Source of the DNA: Actinokineospora globicatena
GTDB taxonomy: Bacteria > Actinomycetota > Actinomycetes > Mycobacteriales > Pseudonocardiaceae
DNA: 64,000 nt
NCBI RefSeq assembly: GCF_024171945.1
Contig: NZ_JAMTCR010000003.1
Location: 1,193,333 to 1,257,332 of the forward strand
Reading direction: 5' to 3'
Positions within the stretch are counted from its first letter, which is position 1; every line of letters begins with the position of its first letter. Of this stretch, positions 1 to 8,631 are shown in pieces. Under the pieces are notes generated by a model. That model had not been told where the DNA came from. It worked only from the letters and a program-made list of their open reading frames with translations, and did not search any database. Made by a program: the position numbers and the translations under genes.

Positions 1-1049
1 GACCGGTCCAGCGACAGGTACCCCAGCCCGACCTCGTCCATGCGGGTGAGCGCGGCCAGCGGCGGCCGCAGCACCGAGCCGTCGCCGATGGTCTTCTCCA
101 TCTTCGCCAGGACGTCGATCAGCTCGGTGACCTGCATCGCCGATACGTCCGCGATGTTGTAGCCGTCGATCTTCGACTTCAGCACCGCCGCGGCGAGCCT
201 GGTGCCCTTGCAGGCGCGGCAGGCCTTCTTGTCCACCAGCGGCTCGACGTGCTTGCGGTCGTTGGCCTTGAGCGAGTCCAGGCCCGGCTTGACGAAGCGG
301 CGGGTGAACCGGTCGACCAAGCCCTCGTAGTCGTTGACCGCGACGTTGCCCAGGTCGTCGAGCCGGTCGGTCTGGAACCCGCTGCCGTACAACAGCAGTT
401 CCAGCTCGTCCTTGGTGTAGTCCTTGACCGGCTTGTCCGCGTCGAACAGTTCCTTGCCGAGCTTCTTCGCGGGCTGGTCGACGTGGTAGTGCGCGGTGGC
501 GTAGCGCTTCCAGTAGTTCGTGCCCACGGCGAAGTTCGGGTGCGCGATGGCGCCCTCGTTGAGCGACTTGGTCTTGTCCAGCAACAGGTCCACCTCGACG
601 CTGAGCACCTCGCCGAGACCCTCGCACTCCGGGCACATGCCGTCGGGGGCGTTGAACGAGTACGCGGTGGACTCCCCCGCGCTCGGCTTGCCGTGGCGGG
701 AGAACAACACCCGCAGCATCGCGTGCACCTCGGTCAGCGTGCCGACCGTGGAGCGGGCGCTGCGCCCCAGGTTGCGCTGGTCGACCACGATCGCGGGCGC
801 CAGGTTCTCCATCCGCTCGAAGTCCGGGCGCTCGAACTTGGGCAGCCGGTTGCGGATGAACAGCGGGAAGACCTCGTTGAGCTGGCGCTGCGACTCCTTG
901 GCGATGGTCTCGAACACCAGCGAGGACTTGCCGGACCCGGACACGCCGGTCACCACGGTGAGCGCGGGCGAGGGGATGCGCACGCTGACACCGGTCAGGT
1001 TGTTGGTGCGGGCGTCGTGGACGACCAGTGGCGGCCGGGCGCTCTTCAC
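1..1049 (-). CDS. UvrA-like ABC-class self-resistance protein (partial, 3' end outside window)
   Basis: N-terminal 349 or so residues of a UvrA-family double-ABC ATPase. The Walker A motif GVSGSGKSSL lies near residue 32, followed by a UvrA-type insertion with a CxxCxG zinc-finger half (CPECEG) and a later CRACKG pair. Stand-alone UvrA-like proteins of the DrrC type protect producers of DNA-binding drugs by removing or tolerating drug-DNA adducts. A role of that kind fits here because pyrrolobenzodiazepines alkylate guanine N2 and this gene is the last in a PBD gene block. The GTG start is chosen because AAAGGA precedes it by about 9 nt and residues upstream are not UvrA-like. It could also be housekeeping uvrA, but the first residues lack the usual long N-terminal approach and the context argues for resistance. 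The C-terminal half is missing from the window. Confidence 0.88.
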   Translation of the reverse strand, partial: MKSARPPLVVHDARTNNLTGVSVRIPSPALTVVTGVSGSGKSSLVFETIAKESQRQLNEVFPLFIRNRLPKFERPDFERMENLAPAIVVDQRNLGRSARSTVGTLTEVHAMLRVLFSRHGKPSAGESTAYSFNAPDGMCPECEGLGEVLSVEVDLLLDKTKSLNEGAIAHPNFAVGTNYWKRYATAHYHVDQPAKKLGKELFDADKPVKDYTKDELELLLYGSGFQTDRLDDLGNVAVNDYEGLVDRFTRRFVKPGLDSLKANDRKHVEPLVDKKACRACKGTRLAAAVLKSKIDGYNIADVSAMQVTELIDVLAKMEKTIGDGSVLRPPLAALTRMDEVGLGYLSLDR

Positions 1050-1126
1050 GGTGCGGAAGTCCTTTCCCAGTCGGGGATTCGGCGCGCTCGGGGTTCGGCA
1101 CCCGCGAGCCTCGTGCGGCTGGGCGG

Positions 1127-2185
1127 CTACGGCTCGTGGTCACGCAGCAGTCGACCGCCCCGCGTCAGCAGGCTAGCGGCGAACCGGCTCAGGGGTCGGT
1201 CGAGCTCGTCCACCGCCTGGGTGAACCACGCGGCGCTGGCCCGGCCGAGGTCTTGGGCCGATTCCACCGCGGGCCGCCGGGTGTCCTCGTAAACGCGCAG
1301 CGCCGCGGCCAGCGTGTTCGCGCCCGCTGTGTTCGCCCCAACTGTGTTCGCCCCCGCCAAGGCGTCCACCAACGCCTCCGCGTCGGCGAAGGCGAGATAG
1401 GTGCCGTGGCCGATCGAGTAGTGCGTGGTGTGCGCGGCATCACCGACCAGGACGATGTTGCCCAACGACCACGGCCGCACGACCCGCTCGCGGAACGTGC
1501 GCCACTGGTAGGTGTCGTCCCCGGTCCCAGTGCTGACCCGCAGACCGAACAGCGCCCGGATGTCCTCCGGGTCGATCGCGCGCGGCCCCTCCAGCAGGAA
1601 CGTGCTGGCGGAACTGGCGAACGGGTAGGCGTGGGCCATGAACACCCCGCCCGCCACCGGCCGGGTCAGGAACGTCAACCCGTCGACGGCGCGGTCGAGT
1701 CCGAGCCACGCGTACCGCGGTCCGACCTGGCTCAGCGACACGTCGAACCCGGCCTGGTCGGCCAGCGATCCCGCGCCGTCCGCGCACACCACCAGGTCGT
1801 AGGAGGTGGCCAGGGCGTGCAGCCGGGGCGCCACGCGCTCGCGCACGATCACCCCGGCCGACACGCATTCCTGCCACAGCAACCGGTTCAGCGTCGCGCG
1901 CGCGATGGCGGCGAGGTCCGGGGTGGCGGAGGTGGTCCACGAGTCACCGTCACGTTCGACGGTTGTGGTCTCCCAGCGCACCACGTGCTCGGCGAACTCG
2001 TCGGCCAAGTGCGGCGCGGCACGGCGCAGCAACGCGTCGGCCTCGGGAGGCAGGATCACGCCGAACCCGGCGTTCTCCTCGCGGTCGCGTTCCCACACCA
2101 CCACCTCCCGCGCCACACCGCGCCGGATGAGCAGCAGCGCGGTCATCAGCCCGGCGGGACCGCCACCGACGACCGCGGCTCTCAT
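1127..2185 (-). CDS. FAD-dependent aromatic hydroxylase (SibG / salicylyl-CoA 5-hydroxylase family)
   Basis: Flavoprotein monooxygenase of 352 aa. It has the N-terminal FAD motif GGGPAG, the GFGVIL segment typical of salicylyl-CoA and anthraniloyl-CoA hydroxylases, FMAHAYPF in the middle, and LVGDAAHTTHYSIGHGT as the second FAD motif. Members of this group hydroxylate an aromatic ring whose carboxylate is held as a thioester. In PBD pathways the homologous enzyme hydroxylates the carrier-bound anthranilate at C5, which is the predicted job here. Its ATG overlaps the TGA of the glycosyltransferase gene (ATGA), so the two are translationally coupled. Near the C terminus there is a threefold GANT repeat encoded by a 15-bp DNA repeat. 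The substrate is inferred from context. Confidence 0.82.
   Translation of the reverse strand: MRAAVVGGGPAGLMTALLLIRRGVAREVVVWERDREENAGFGVILPPEADALLRRAAPHLADEFAEHVVRWETTTVERDGDSWTTSATPDLAAIARATLNRLLWQECVSAGVIVRERVAPRLHALATSYDLVVCADGAGSLADQAGFDVSLSQVGPRYAWLGLDRAVDGLTFLTRPVAGGVFMAHAYPFASSASTFLLEGPRAIDPEDIRALFGLRVSTGTGDDTYQWRTFRERVVRPWSLGNIVLVGDAAHTTHYSIGHGTYLAFADAEALVDALAGANTVGANTAGANTLAAALRVYEDTRRPAVESAQDLGRASAAWFTQAVDELDRPLSRFAASLLTRGGRLLRDHEP
1314..1358. repeat. 15-bp in-frame tandem repeat, three copies
   Basis: Three near-identical 15-bp units, GTGTTCGCSCCMRCY on the plus strand, encode AGANT, VGANT and AGANT on the minus strand in the C-terminal part of the flavin hydroxylase. Family members have a shorter loop here, between the helix after the second FAD motif and the C-terminal helix. 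It looks like slippage-generated loop expansion. Confidence 0.8.
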
Positions 2186-3405
2186 CGCCGCCCCCCGACG
2201 GGCTCGACCCCGTTCACTGCCTGCCTGCTTGCCGAGTGCTCGGCGACGATCGCACTCACCCGGGTCGCGACCTCCCGCACCGACGGCATGTCGTGGATCT
2301 CGCGCCGCACCGCCAACGCCGCCGCGCGCTGCTCCGGTGAGGTGAGCGCGGCGACCACGGCCTTGGCGAGTTCGTCGGTGTCGAGCGCGCCGAGGTCGAG
2401 CATGGTGCCCGCGCCGGAGGCCGGGAGCCACCGCGCGTTGCCGACGCTGACCGTGCCGGGCATCGGGATGCCCACCTGGGTCAGGCCGGAGTCGAACGCG
2501 GTCAGCACCGTCCCGGAGCCCGCGTGGTGCACGATCGTGTCGGAGTGGTCCAGGGTGAACTTCAGCGGCAGCCACCTCTCCAGCCGCACCCACGACGGCA
2601 GCGGGTCGGGCAGCAGGTCGAGCTGGGCGCTCCCGGCCAGGATCACCGCCTCGCACGGGGTGCCGTCGAGTGCCTCGAGGATCTGCCGGTAGGTCGCGCC
2701 CCGGCGGGACTGGGCCTCGGCGGACCCGCAGGTCAGCACGATCCTGGGCACCTCGCGCTCGCCGAGCAGCCAGCGCGGCACGTCGGCGGCGCCGTTGAAC
2801 GACCCGTACCGCATGGTCAGCCGGTGCGCCGGGACGCCGTTGGTCCACGGCAGCTCGGCGAAGTTCGGCAGCGACGGCGGCAGCACGTCGATCTCGATCC
2901 CGGCCTCGGGCACCCGGTCGGGCAGGTCCGGGCGCGAGGCCAGGATGTGCGCGAGCGCGGGCTCGAAGGTCGGCAGCGGCGAGCCGTAGCCGTGCAGGAT
3001 CCCGACGGCGCCGAGCTGGTGGGCGGCGACGAGCGCGGCGGAGTGGATGCCGGGGTAGACGACGGCGTCGGCGCCCCAGGCCCGGCCGATCTCGAGCAGG
3101 TCGTCGAGCATGCGCAGGCCGACCTCGCCGAAGTACTCGCCGTGCAGCGTCAGCGAGTCCTCGTCGACCGGGCCGTGACCCGCGTTGCCGGACTCGATGA
3201 TGTCGAGCAGCCGGTCATACGGCGCCCGCGCGTCGCGGGACCCACCGGCGTCGACCGTGGTCAACCCGGCGCGCCTGGCCGCGTCCGCCGCGGCGCCGCT
3301 GGTCGCGACCAGCACGTCGTGGCCGTCGAGCACCAGTTGCTGGGCCAGCGGCACCAGCGGCAGCAGGTGCGACAGGACCGGCATGGACGTGATCAGGTAC
3401 CTCAT
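2182..3405 (-). CDS. Glycosyltransferase, GT1 / macrolide-type (sugar attachment to the PBD core)
   Basis: UDP-glycosyltransferase-like protein of 407 aa with a GT-B fold. It begins MRYLITSMPVLSHLLPLVPL, the standard acceptor-side opening of antibiotic glycosyltransferases. The C-terminal donor loop HHAGSGTVLTAFDSGLTQV with GIPMPG after it is the usual nucleotide-sugar site. It is expected to move the C-methylated 4-aminosugar made by neighbouring genes from a TDP carrier to a ring hydroxyl of the anthranilate half, in the cytosol. Its start overlaps the stop of the formamidase gene (ATGA) and its stop overlaps the flavin hydroxylase start, so it is part of one coupled operon. Some GT1 enzymes need a P450-like helper of the DesVIII type; none is present in the window. 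Confidence 0.85.
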   Translation of the reverse strand: MRYLITSMPVLSHLLPLVPLAQQLVLDGHDVLVATSGAAADAARRAGLTTVDAGGSRDARAPYDRLLDIIESGNAGHGPVDEDSLTLHGEYFGEVGLRMLDDLLEIGRAWGADAVVYPGIHSAALVAAHQLGAVGILHGYGSPLPTFEPALAHILASRPDLPDRVPEAGIEIDVLPPSLPNFAELPWTNGVPAHRLTMRYGSFNGAADVPRWLLGEREVPRIVLTCGSAEAQSRRGATYRQILEALDGTPCEAVILAGSAQLDLLPDPLPSWVRLERWLPLKFTLDHSDTIVHHAGSGTVLTAFDSGLTQVGIPMPGTVSVGNARWLPASGAGTMLDLGALDTDELAKAVVAALTSPEQRAAALAVRREIHDMPSVREVATRVSAIVAEHSASRQAVNGVEPVGGRR

Positions 3406-4256
3406 GGTGCGGTGCTCACCGTTCCTTCCCGTGTCTGAGTACCCCGGTGGCGGGCGGTCACCCGGCCGAACGGGGTCGCCGGGTCGGCCAGGTCCAGCGG
3501 GAGGTCGAAGTGGTCGCGGTCGGGCACGATCCGCGCGGTCACCGCGACGCCGAGCGCCCCGAGGTGCGCCGCGTAGGCCGCGTGCTGGCGCAGGTAGCTG
3601 CCGGTCTCGTGCTGGCCGACGGCGAGCAGGACGGCGTCGCAGCGCGGCGCGGGCATCAGCACCGGGCTGTGCGCCTCGGCCTGCTCGGCGGTGAGGCCGA
3701 CGGCGTCGTTGACGTACGTGCGCGGGATCTCGGCCAGGTCGTAGAGGCCGCTGACCAGGCACGCCGTGCGCACCCGGGGGGTGGCCGGGCGGGTGAGCGC
3801 GGCGGCGAGCAGGTGCGCGCCCGCGCTGCTGCCCGCCACGTGCACCTCGTCCGGGTCGATGCCGTACTCCGGACCGGTCTCGACCAGCCAGGCCAGGGCC
3901 CGCGCGACGGAGTCGACCATCTCGGGCACCGTGCGCGCCGGGGCCAGCCCGTAGCCGATCGCGACGTAGGCCAGCCCCTGCGCCACGGCGTCCTCGGCGG
4001 CGAAGCAGGCGTCGTCGATGCCGGACTCCTGCCAGTGCCCGCCGTGCACGAACGCCAACACGGGGGCACCCGCGCCGGCGGCGGGGAACACGTGGCACCT
4101 CTCCCCCGCTTCGGCGCCGTAAGGCACCGACTCGTGCACAGCGAGCCGTGCCCGCGCCGCGTCCCCCCGGGACCGGTAGCGCCGCAACGTCCCTGCGGCG
4201 TCACGGGCCACCGAGCTCGGGGAGTACTCGCGGTCGAGCAGGCTCTGCTCAGGCAT
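3402..4256 (-). CDS. Arylformamidase / N-formylkynurenine hydrolase (alpha/beta hydrolase)
   Basis: Alpha/beta-hydrolase of 284 aa with the FVHGGHWQES oxyanion motif characteristic of kynurenine formamidases, the nucleophile elbow AGSSAGAHL and a late PDRDHFDLP stretch that supplies the catalytic histidine. It should convert N-formylkynurenine, made by the tryptophan dioxygenase at 8632-9417, to kynurenine. It overlaps the preceding methyltransferase gene by 8 nt and the following glycosyltransferase by 4 nt. The presence of dioxygenase, formamidase and kynureninase in the same cluster supports the assignment over a generic esterase. Confidence 0.82.
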   Translation of the reverse strand: MPEQSLLDREYSPSSVARDAAGTLRRYRSRGDAARARLAVHESVPYGAEAGERCHVFPAAGAGAPVLAFVHGGHWQESGIDDACFAAEDAVAQGLAYVAIGYGLAPARTVPEMVDSVARALAWLVETGPEYGIDPDEVHVAGSSAGAHLLAAALTRPATPRVRTACLVSGLYDLAEIPRTYVNDAVGLTAEQAEAHSPVLMPAPRCDAVLLAVGQHETGSYLRQHAAYAAHLGALGVAVTARIVPDRDHFDLPLDLADPATPFGRVTARHRGTQTREGTVSTAP

Positions 4257-5328
4257 CGCGCTTGCGCCCCTCCAGGACCCCGTGCGGCGTCCAGCCGTTG
4301 TTGGTCACCCGGGTGATGTCGACGAACCCGGCACCGGCGAACCACTCCTCGTGCTCGCGCCACTCGTAGATGGTCGAGTCCTCCGACGGCAGCGTCGCGA
4401 AGTAGACGTTGTCCAGCGCGGTGTAGAGCGGGCCGCGCCCGTCGTCGTCGGCGAAGGCGTTGAACACCGCGACCCGGCCACCCGGCGGCAGCGCGTCGTG
4501 CGCCCGCTTGAGCAGCGCCTGGTTCTGCTCCGGCGACCAGATGACGAACTGGTGGGCGAAGAGCACCATGTCGTACCCGTCGGGCATCGGGCCGCCGAAC
4601 ATGTCGCCCACCACCACGTCGACCCGGTCGGCGAGCCCGGCGGCGGCGATGTTGTCCCTGGCCACCTCCACGGCGCCCTCCAGGTCGAACACGGTGATCC
4701 GCAGGTGCGGGTGGGCGTTGGCCAGCGCGATCGCGTTGACCGCGTCACCGCCGCCCACGTCGAGCAGCCGCCCGACGCCGCTGTAGTCGACCTGGCGCAG
4801 CAGCACCGGGTTGGACAGCTCCGACCACGAGTTCATGCCGCGGAAGAACAGGTTCTCCAGCTCCGGGGTCTGCTCCAGCCGGGTGTACATGTCCGCGCCG
4901 GTGCCCGGCAGGTGCCGGATGCCCTCGTTCTTGCCGGTGCGCAACGACTCCGCGTACTCCTTGGCAGGCAGGTAGGACAGCCGCTGCTGGAAGTCGATGA
5001 TGTTGCGGATCAGCGGCCAGGTGCCGTCCTCCAGCGCCTCCCGCAGCGGCCCGGCCGGGGCGTACCCGTCGGGGCCGCGGTCGGTGAGCCCGAGCGCGGT
5101 GGTGCCCAGCAGCAGCTTGCGCGCCGACTTCACCGGCAGCCGCAGCCCGTCGGCGACCTGCTCGCAGCTCGAGGGCCCGTTGAGGGTCAGGTACTCGAAC
5201 AGCTGCAGCTCGGCGGCCGCGCGCAGCTGCTGGAAGGCGGAGAAGCCGAACAGCACCGGCACGAGCGGGCCTAAGTCGGTCTGCTGGGTGTCGCGCTGAC
5301 CGGGTTGCTGGATGGTCTGCTGGGTCAC
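4249..5328 (-). CDS. SAM methyltransferase of acetylserotonin-MT type, probable ring C-methyltransferase (SibL-like)
   Basis: Protein of 359 aa: an N-terminal winged-helix dimerisation domain (about residues 15-110) and a C-terminal Rossmann domain with the SAM motif LLDVGGGDA, then FDLEGAVE and VVGDMFGG. Family relatives are mostly O-methyltransferases, but in sibiromycin, anthramycin and actinomycin pathways members of this group C-methylate 3-hydroxykynurenine at C4. That role is the likeliest because a kynurenine branch surrounds it, but O-methylation cannot be excluded from sequence. The GTG start overlaps the TGA of the sugar methyltransferase gene (GTGA). The stop overlaps the formamidase start by 8 nt. 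Confidence 0.8.
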   Translation of the reverse strand: MTQQTIQQPGQRDTQQTDLGPLVPVLFGFSAFQQLRAAAELQLFEYLTLNGPSSCEQVADGLRLPVKSARKLLLGTTALGLTDRGPDGYAPAGPLREALEDGTWPLIRNIIDFQQRLSYLPAKEYAESLRTGKNEGIRHLPGTGADMYTRLEQTPELENLFFRGMNSWSELSNPVLLRQVDYSGVGRLLDVGGGDAVNAIALANAHPHLRITVFDLEGAVEVARDNIAAAGLADRVDVVVGDMFGGPMPDGYDMVLFAHQFVIWSPEQNQALLKRAHDALPPGGRVAVFNAFADDDGRGPLYTALDNVYFATLPSEDSTIYEWREHEEWFAGAGFVDITRVTNNGWTPHGVLEGRKRDA

Positions 5329-6626
5329 GAGCGCGCCCCCGTCGACACGGTGCGACCGGCCGCCGCCGCGAGCTCTTCGGCCCCCACCAGCCGCGGTTCC
5401 GGGATGGGGACGAAGAACCGGCCACCGCGCTCGAGGAAGTCGGCCTCCTTGGCCAGGATCTCGTCGCGGTAGTTCCAGGCGAGCAGCACGTACACGTCGG
5501 GCTCGCGCTCGGCGGCTTCCTCCGGCGAGACGACCGGGATGCCGAGGCCGGGGATGAGCGTGCCCTGCTTCTCCGGGGTGGTGTCGCTGCAGAAGTCCAG
5601 CGAGCCCGGCGGGACCTGGCTGGTGGTCAGCAGCGTGACCCCCTTGGCGGAGGCGCCGTACCCGGCCAGGCGCAGGCCCTCGCCGCGCAGGTCGAGCAGG
5701 CTGGCGCGCAGCGACGCCCGCAGGGTGTCGACGATGTCGGCGAAGCCGTCGTAGGCGTCGTCGCGGTAGAGGCCCGCGTCGGCCTCGGCCTTGATCCGGG
5801 CGTCGACGGTGTCGGGGTTGGTGCGGTGCCGCGAGTCGTCGTGCGCCACGGTGACCACGATGGACCCGCCGTGCACGTCGAACCCGGCCACGTCGACCAC
5901 CCGCATGCCGAACTCCTGGAACAGCCGCTGCAGCGTGCCGACCAGGAAGTACGACAGGTGCTCGTGGTAGACGGTGTCGAAGGCGCGGCGGTTGATCAGC
6001 TCGACCAGGTACGGGACCTCCAGCGCGAAGAACCCGTCCGGCGCCAGCAGTTCCCGCACGCCTGCGACCAGGTCGTGCAGGTCGTCGATGTGCGCGATGA
6101 CGTGCCTGGCCATGATCAGGTCGGCCTGGCCGCGGTCGGCGCGCACGCTCTTGGCGACCTCCTCGGTGAAGAAGTCGGTGCGGGTGTCGACGCCCCGGTC
6201 GCGGGCCTGCGCGGTGATGTTCTGCGCCGGGTCGATGCCCAGCACCTGGCAGCCGTGCGGCTGGAACTTCGCCAGCTGGTCGCCGTTGTTGCTGCCGATC
6301 TCCACGACCAGCGAGTCGGCGCCGAGGTCGAGCGCGCCGCGGTAGTGCTTGGCCAGGCCCTCCATGTGCCGGTGGATCAACCGGGACGGGGAGCTGACGT
6401 AGAAGTAGTGGTCGTAGAGGTCGTGCTCGTCGACCACGTGGGTCAGCGACATCAGCCTGCACTCGCGGCAGGACATCAGGGCCAGCGGGAAGATCTCCTC
6501 CGGGACCGACTCGTCGGTGACGAACGAGTTCGCCAGCGGGACCCGGCCCAGCTCGAGGAACGTGTGCCAGTCATCGGCACCGCAGACCCGGCAGGATCGG
6601 ACCGGCGTCACACGGGTGTGCTGCAT
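5325..6626 (-). CDS. NDP-deoxysugar C-3 methyltransferase (TylCIII/TcaB9 family)
   Basis: Protein of 433 aa with the three parts of the family. An N-terminal zinc-binding domain carries CRVCG and CRECR pairs. The central SAM domain has VVEIGSNNGDQL. The C-terminal Rossmann-like domain has GYGASAKG and SDTTPEKQG. The segment YHEHLSYFLVG contains the Glu-His pair that acts in catalysis in TcaB9. These enzymes methylate C3 of a TDP-4-keto-6-deoxysugar, making a branched sugar such as the sibirosamine precursor. The ATG has a GGAGAG ribosome site and begins a coupled run of five genes down to position 1127. A 46-nt gap separates it from the aminotransferase. Confidence 0.9.
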   Translation of the reverse strand: MQHTRVTPVRSCRVCGADDWHTFLELGRVPLANSFVTDESVPEEIFPLALMSCRECRLMSLTHVVDEHDLYDHYFYVSSPSRLIHRHMEGLAKHYRGALDLGADSLVVEIGSNNGDQLAKFQPHGCQVLGIDPAQNITAQARDRGVDTRTDFFTEEVAKSVRADRGQADLIMARHVIAHIDDLHDLVAGVRELLAPDGFFALEVPYLVELINRRAFDTVYHEHLSYFLVGTLQRLFQEFGMRVVDVAGFDVHGGSIVVTVAHDDSRHRTNPDTVDARIKAEADAGLYRDDAYDGFADIVDTLRASLRASLLDLRGEGLRLAGYGASAKGVTLLTTSQVPPGSLDFCSDTTPEKQGTLIPGLGIPVVSPEEAAEREPDVYVLLAWNYRDEILAKEADFLERGGRFFVPIPEPRLVGAEELAAAAGRTVSTGARS

Positions 6627-6672
6627 CGTCTCTCCATTCCGTTCAGCGGTCAGTTCGGTGGTGCGGGCGCGC

Positions 6673-7824
6673 TCAGGGCCGGAAGTCGGTGATCGCCTCG
6701 ATCACCCGCCGCTGGTAGTCAGCGGCCATGCCCACGTGCATCGGCAGGCGGATCAGCCTGCGCGGCAACGCTTCCGCGACAGCGCACCCACCCGGCCCCC
6801 GGCGGCCGAAACGGCGACCGGCAGGCGTGTCGTGCAGGGCGAGGTAGTGGATGGTCGCGGTCAAACCCCGTCGCGCCAAGTGGTCCAGCAGCGCGTCCTT
6901 CGCGTCCTCTGTGGGCAGGACCAGGTAGTACAGGTGCGCGGAGTGGTTGGTGTGCGCCGGGATGTACGGGGTCGCCACGCCGTTGTCGCGCGCCCACCCC
7001 GGCAGCGTTGCGTCGTAGGTGTTCCACCAGTGGCCCCGGCGGGCCTGGACCTCGTCGAAGGTCTCCAGCTGGGCGGCCAGCAGCGCGGCCAGCAACTCGT
7101 TGAGCATGGAGCTCGACCCGAGGCCGACCCACTGGTACTCCTTGACCAACCCCTGGAAGTAGTGGTGCCGGTCGGTGCCGCGGTCCTGGATGATCCTCGC
7201 CCGGTCGACGTCGGCCGGGTCGTTGACCAGCAGCGCGCCGCCCTTGGCGCAGTGCACGTTCTTGGTGGCGTGGAAGCTCAGCGCGGCGAACCGGCCGAAG
7301 CTCCCGGTCGGTCGGCCCCGGTAGGTGCTGCCGAAGGCCTGCGCCGAGTCCTCCACCACGGCCAGCCCGTGCTCGCGGGCCACGGTCATGATCGGGTCCA
7401 TCTCGCACGGCACGCCCGCGTAGTGCAGCACCACGATCGCCTTGGTGCGGTCGGTGACCGCGGCGGCGATGTGGTCGGCGCGGACGTTGAGCGTGTCCGG
7501 GTGGCTGTCGACGAACACCAACTTGGCGCCCCGCAAGGCGAACGCGCACGCGGTCGGGGCGTAGGAGAACGCCGGGACGATCACCTCGTCGCCGGGCTCG
7601 ATGTCCAGCGCGATCGCCGCCATCTCCAGGGCGTGCGTGCACGACGGCGTCAGCAGCGCCTCCGTCGCCCCGGTCACCCGGCGCACGACCGCGGCCGCCT
7701 GCTTGGTGTACGGGCCGTTGCCGTCGAGCTTGCCGTTCTCCAGGGCGTCGCGGACGTACTCCCACTGGCGCGGGGCCACGTGCGGCTCGGTGAACGGCGG
7801 CCGCTCGGTCAGCAGCTCGCTCAT
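6673..7824 (-). CDS. PLP-dependent NDP-sugar 4-aminotransferase (WecE/RffA-like, DegT family)
   Basis: Protein of 383 aa resembling WecE/RffA along its length: LTPSCTHALEMAAIALDIEPGDEV, read in parts as LTPSCTHALEMA and DIEPGDEVIVPAF, then VVEDSAQAFGSTYRGR, and the PLP lysine in SFHATKN. It should aminate C4 of a TDP-4-keto-6-deoxysugar with glutamate as donor. With the C-3 methyltransferase it gives a 3-C-methyl-4-amino-4,6-dideoxyhexose, the skeleton of sibirosamine. Its ATG overlaps the stop of the next methyltransferase (ATGA). Confidence 0.9.
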   Translation of the reverse strand: MSELLTERPPFTEPHVAPRQWEYVRDALENGKLDGNGPYTKQAAAVVRRVTGATEALLTPSCTHALEMAAIALDIEPGDEVIVPAFSYAPTACAFALRGAKLVFVDSHPDTLNVRADHIAAAVTDRTKAIVVLHYAGVPCEMDPIMTVAREHGLAVVEDSAQAFGSTYRGRPTGSFGRFAALSFHATKNVHCAKGGALLVNDPADVDRARIIQDRGTDRHHYFQGLVKEYQWVGLGSSSMLNELLAALLAAQLETFDEVQARRGHWWNTYDATLPGWARDNGVATPYIPAHTNHSAHLYYLVLPTEDAKDALLDHLARRGLTATIHYLALHDTPAGRRFGRRGPGGCAVAEALPRRLIRLPMHVGMAADYQRRVIEAITDFRP

Positions 7825-8561
7825 CGGACCAGCTCCACGAGGGAGAGGTCGATGACGATCTCACCCCGCTCGTCGGCGGCGCGCTGGAACACCTCGGCGG
7901 TGCCCATCTCGTGCTGCGGCACCGAGAAGCTCTCCGAGCGGAACGGCCGCATCTCCAAACCGTTGCGCTTGGCGATCGCTGCGACCTCGTCCGCGTCGCC
8001 CATCGCGGAGCTGAACCCCAGGAACGCGCGGCCGCCCTCGGTCAGGCGCTGGGGCAGTTCGGTGAGGAACCGCTCGTGCAGCCGGTAGCCGGGGTCGAAG
8101 AAGTGGTCGGCGAAGTAGTCGCCGTCGGCGCGCTCGGTGTCGCCGTCGATGAACGGCGAGTTCCAGAAGACGAGGTCGAACCGCGCGTCCGGGCCCAGGT
8201 TGGCGAACAGGTCGCTCTCCACGCACTCCACCCGGTCGCCGACCCCGTGGCGCTCGGCGTTGAGCTTGGTGCTGGCCACGGCGTGCGGGTTGATGTCGAC
8301 GGCCACCACTTCCCGGCAGCCCGCCAGGGCACCGGTCACGGCGGCGACCCCGCAGCCGCAGCCCATCTCCAGCATGCTGGCCGCGCCCGCGTAGGGCAGC
8401 CAGTCGGCGAACAGCCCGGTCGAGGTGTTGTACTCACTGCCCACCACGCCCGCCAGCTGGTGCCATTCCCTGCCCTGCAACGTGAACACCTGGTCCTGGT
8501 CGCACAGGCGCCGCGCGTCCTGGAGGGCTCCTGTCGCCATTTCCCTGCCGAGTTCCCTCAT
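7821..8561 (-). CDS. Class I SAM methyltransferase, possible sugar N-methyltransferase
   Basis: Protein of 246 aa with SAM motif I MLEMGCGCGVAAV, an acidic strand VVAVDIN, and WNSPFIDG at the place of the NPPY-like motif of amino-methylating enzymes (PrmC/HemK and related). It sits between the 4-aminotransferase and the tryptophan dioxygenase, coupled to the former by an ATGA overlap. N-methylation of the 4-amino group of the sugar is a reasonable guess because sibirosamine is N-methylated. The NPP-like motif fits nitrogen methylation, but the sequence alone does not fix the substrate. Start chosen for GGAGGG 5 nt upstream. Longer in-frame readings have no family similarity. Confidence 0.72.
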   Translation of the reverse strand: MRELGREMATGALQDARRLCDQDQVFTLQGREWHQLAGVVGSEYNTSTGLFADWLPYAGAASMLEMGCGCGVAAVTGALAGCREVVAVDINPHAVASTKLNAERHGVGDRVECVESDLFANLGPDARFDLVFWNSPFIDGDTERADGDYFADHFFDPGYRLHERFLTELPQRLTEGGRAFLGFSSAMGDADEVAAIAKRNGLEMRPFRSESFSVPQHEMGTAEVFQRAADERGEIVIDLSLVELVR

Positions 8562-8631
8562 TCGTCCCTCCCGTTCGGTCGGTGTCTGACTGGGTCCGCG
8601 TCCCGCTCGGTGTCTGGCTCGAGTGTTCTGT

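Noticed and set aside
249..2692. Long plus-strand open frames opposite the UvrA-like and hydroxylase genes
   Set aside because: Translations lack any motif and mirror the minus-strand genes, whose domains are certain.
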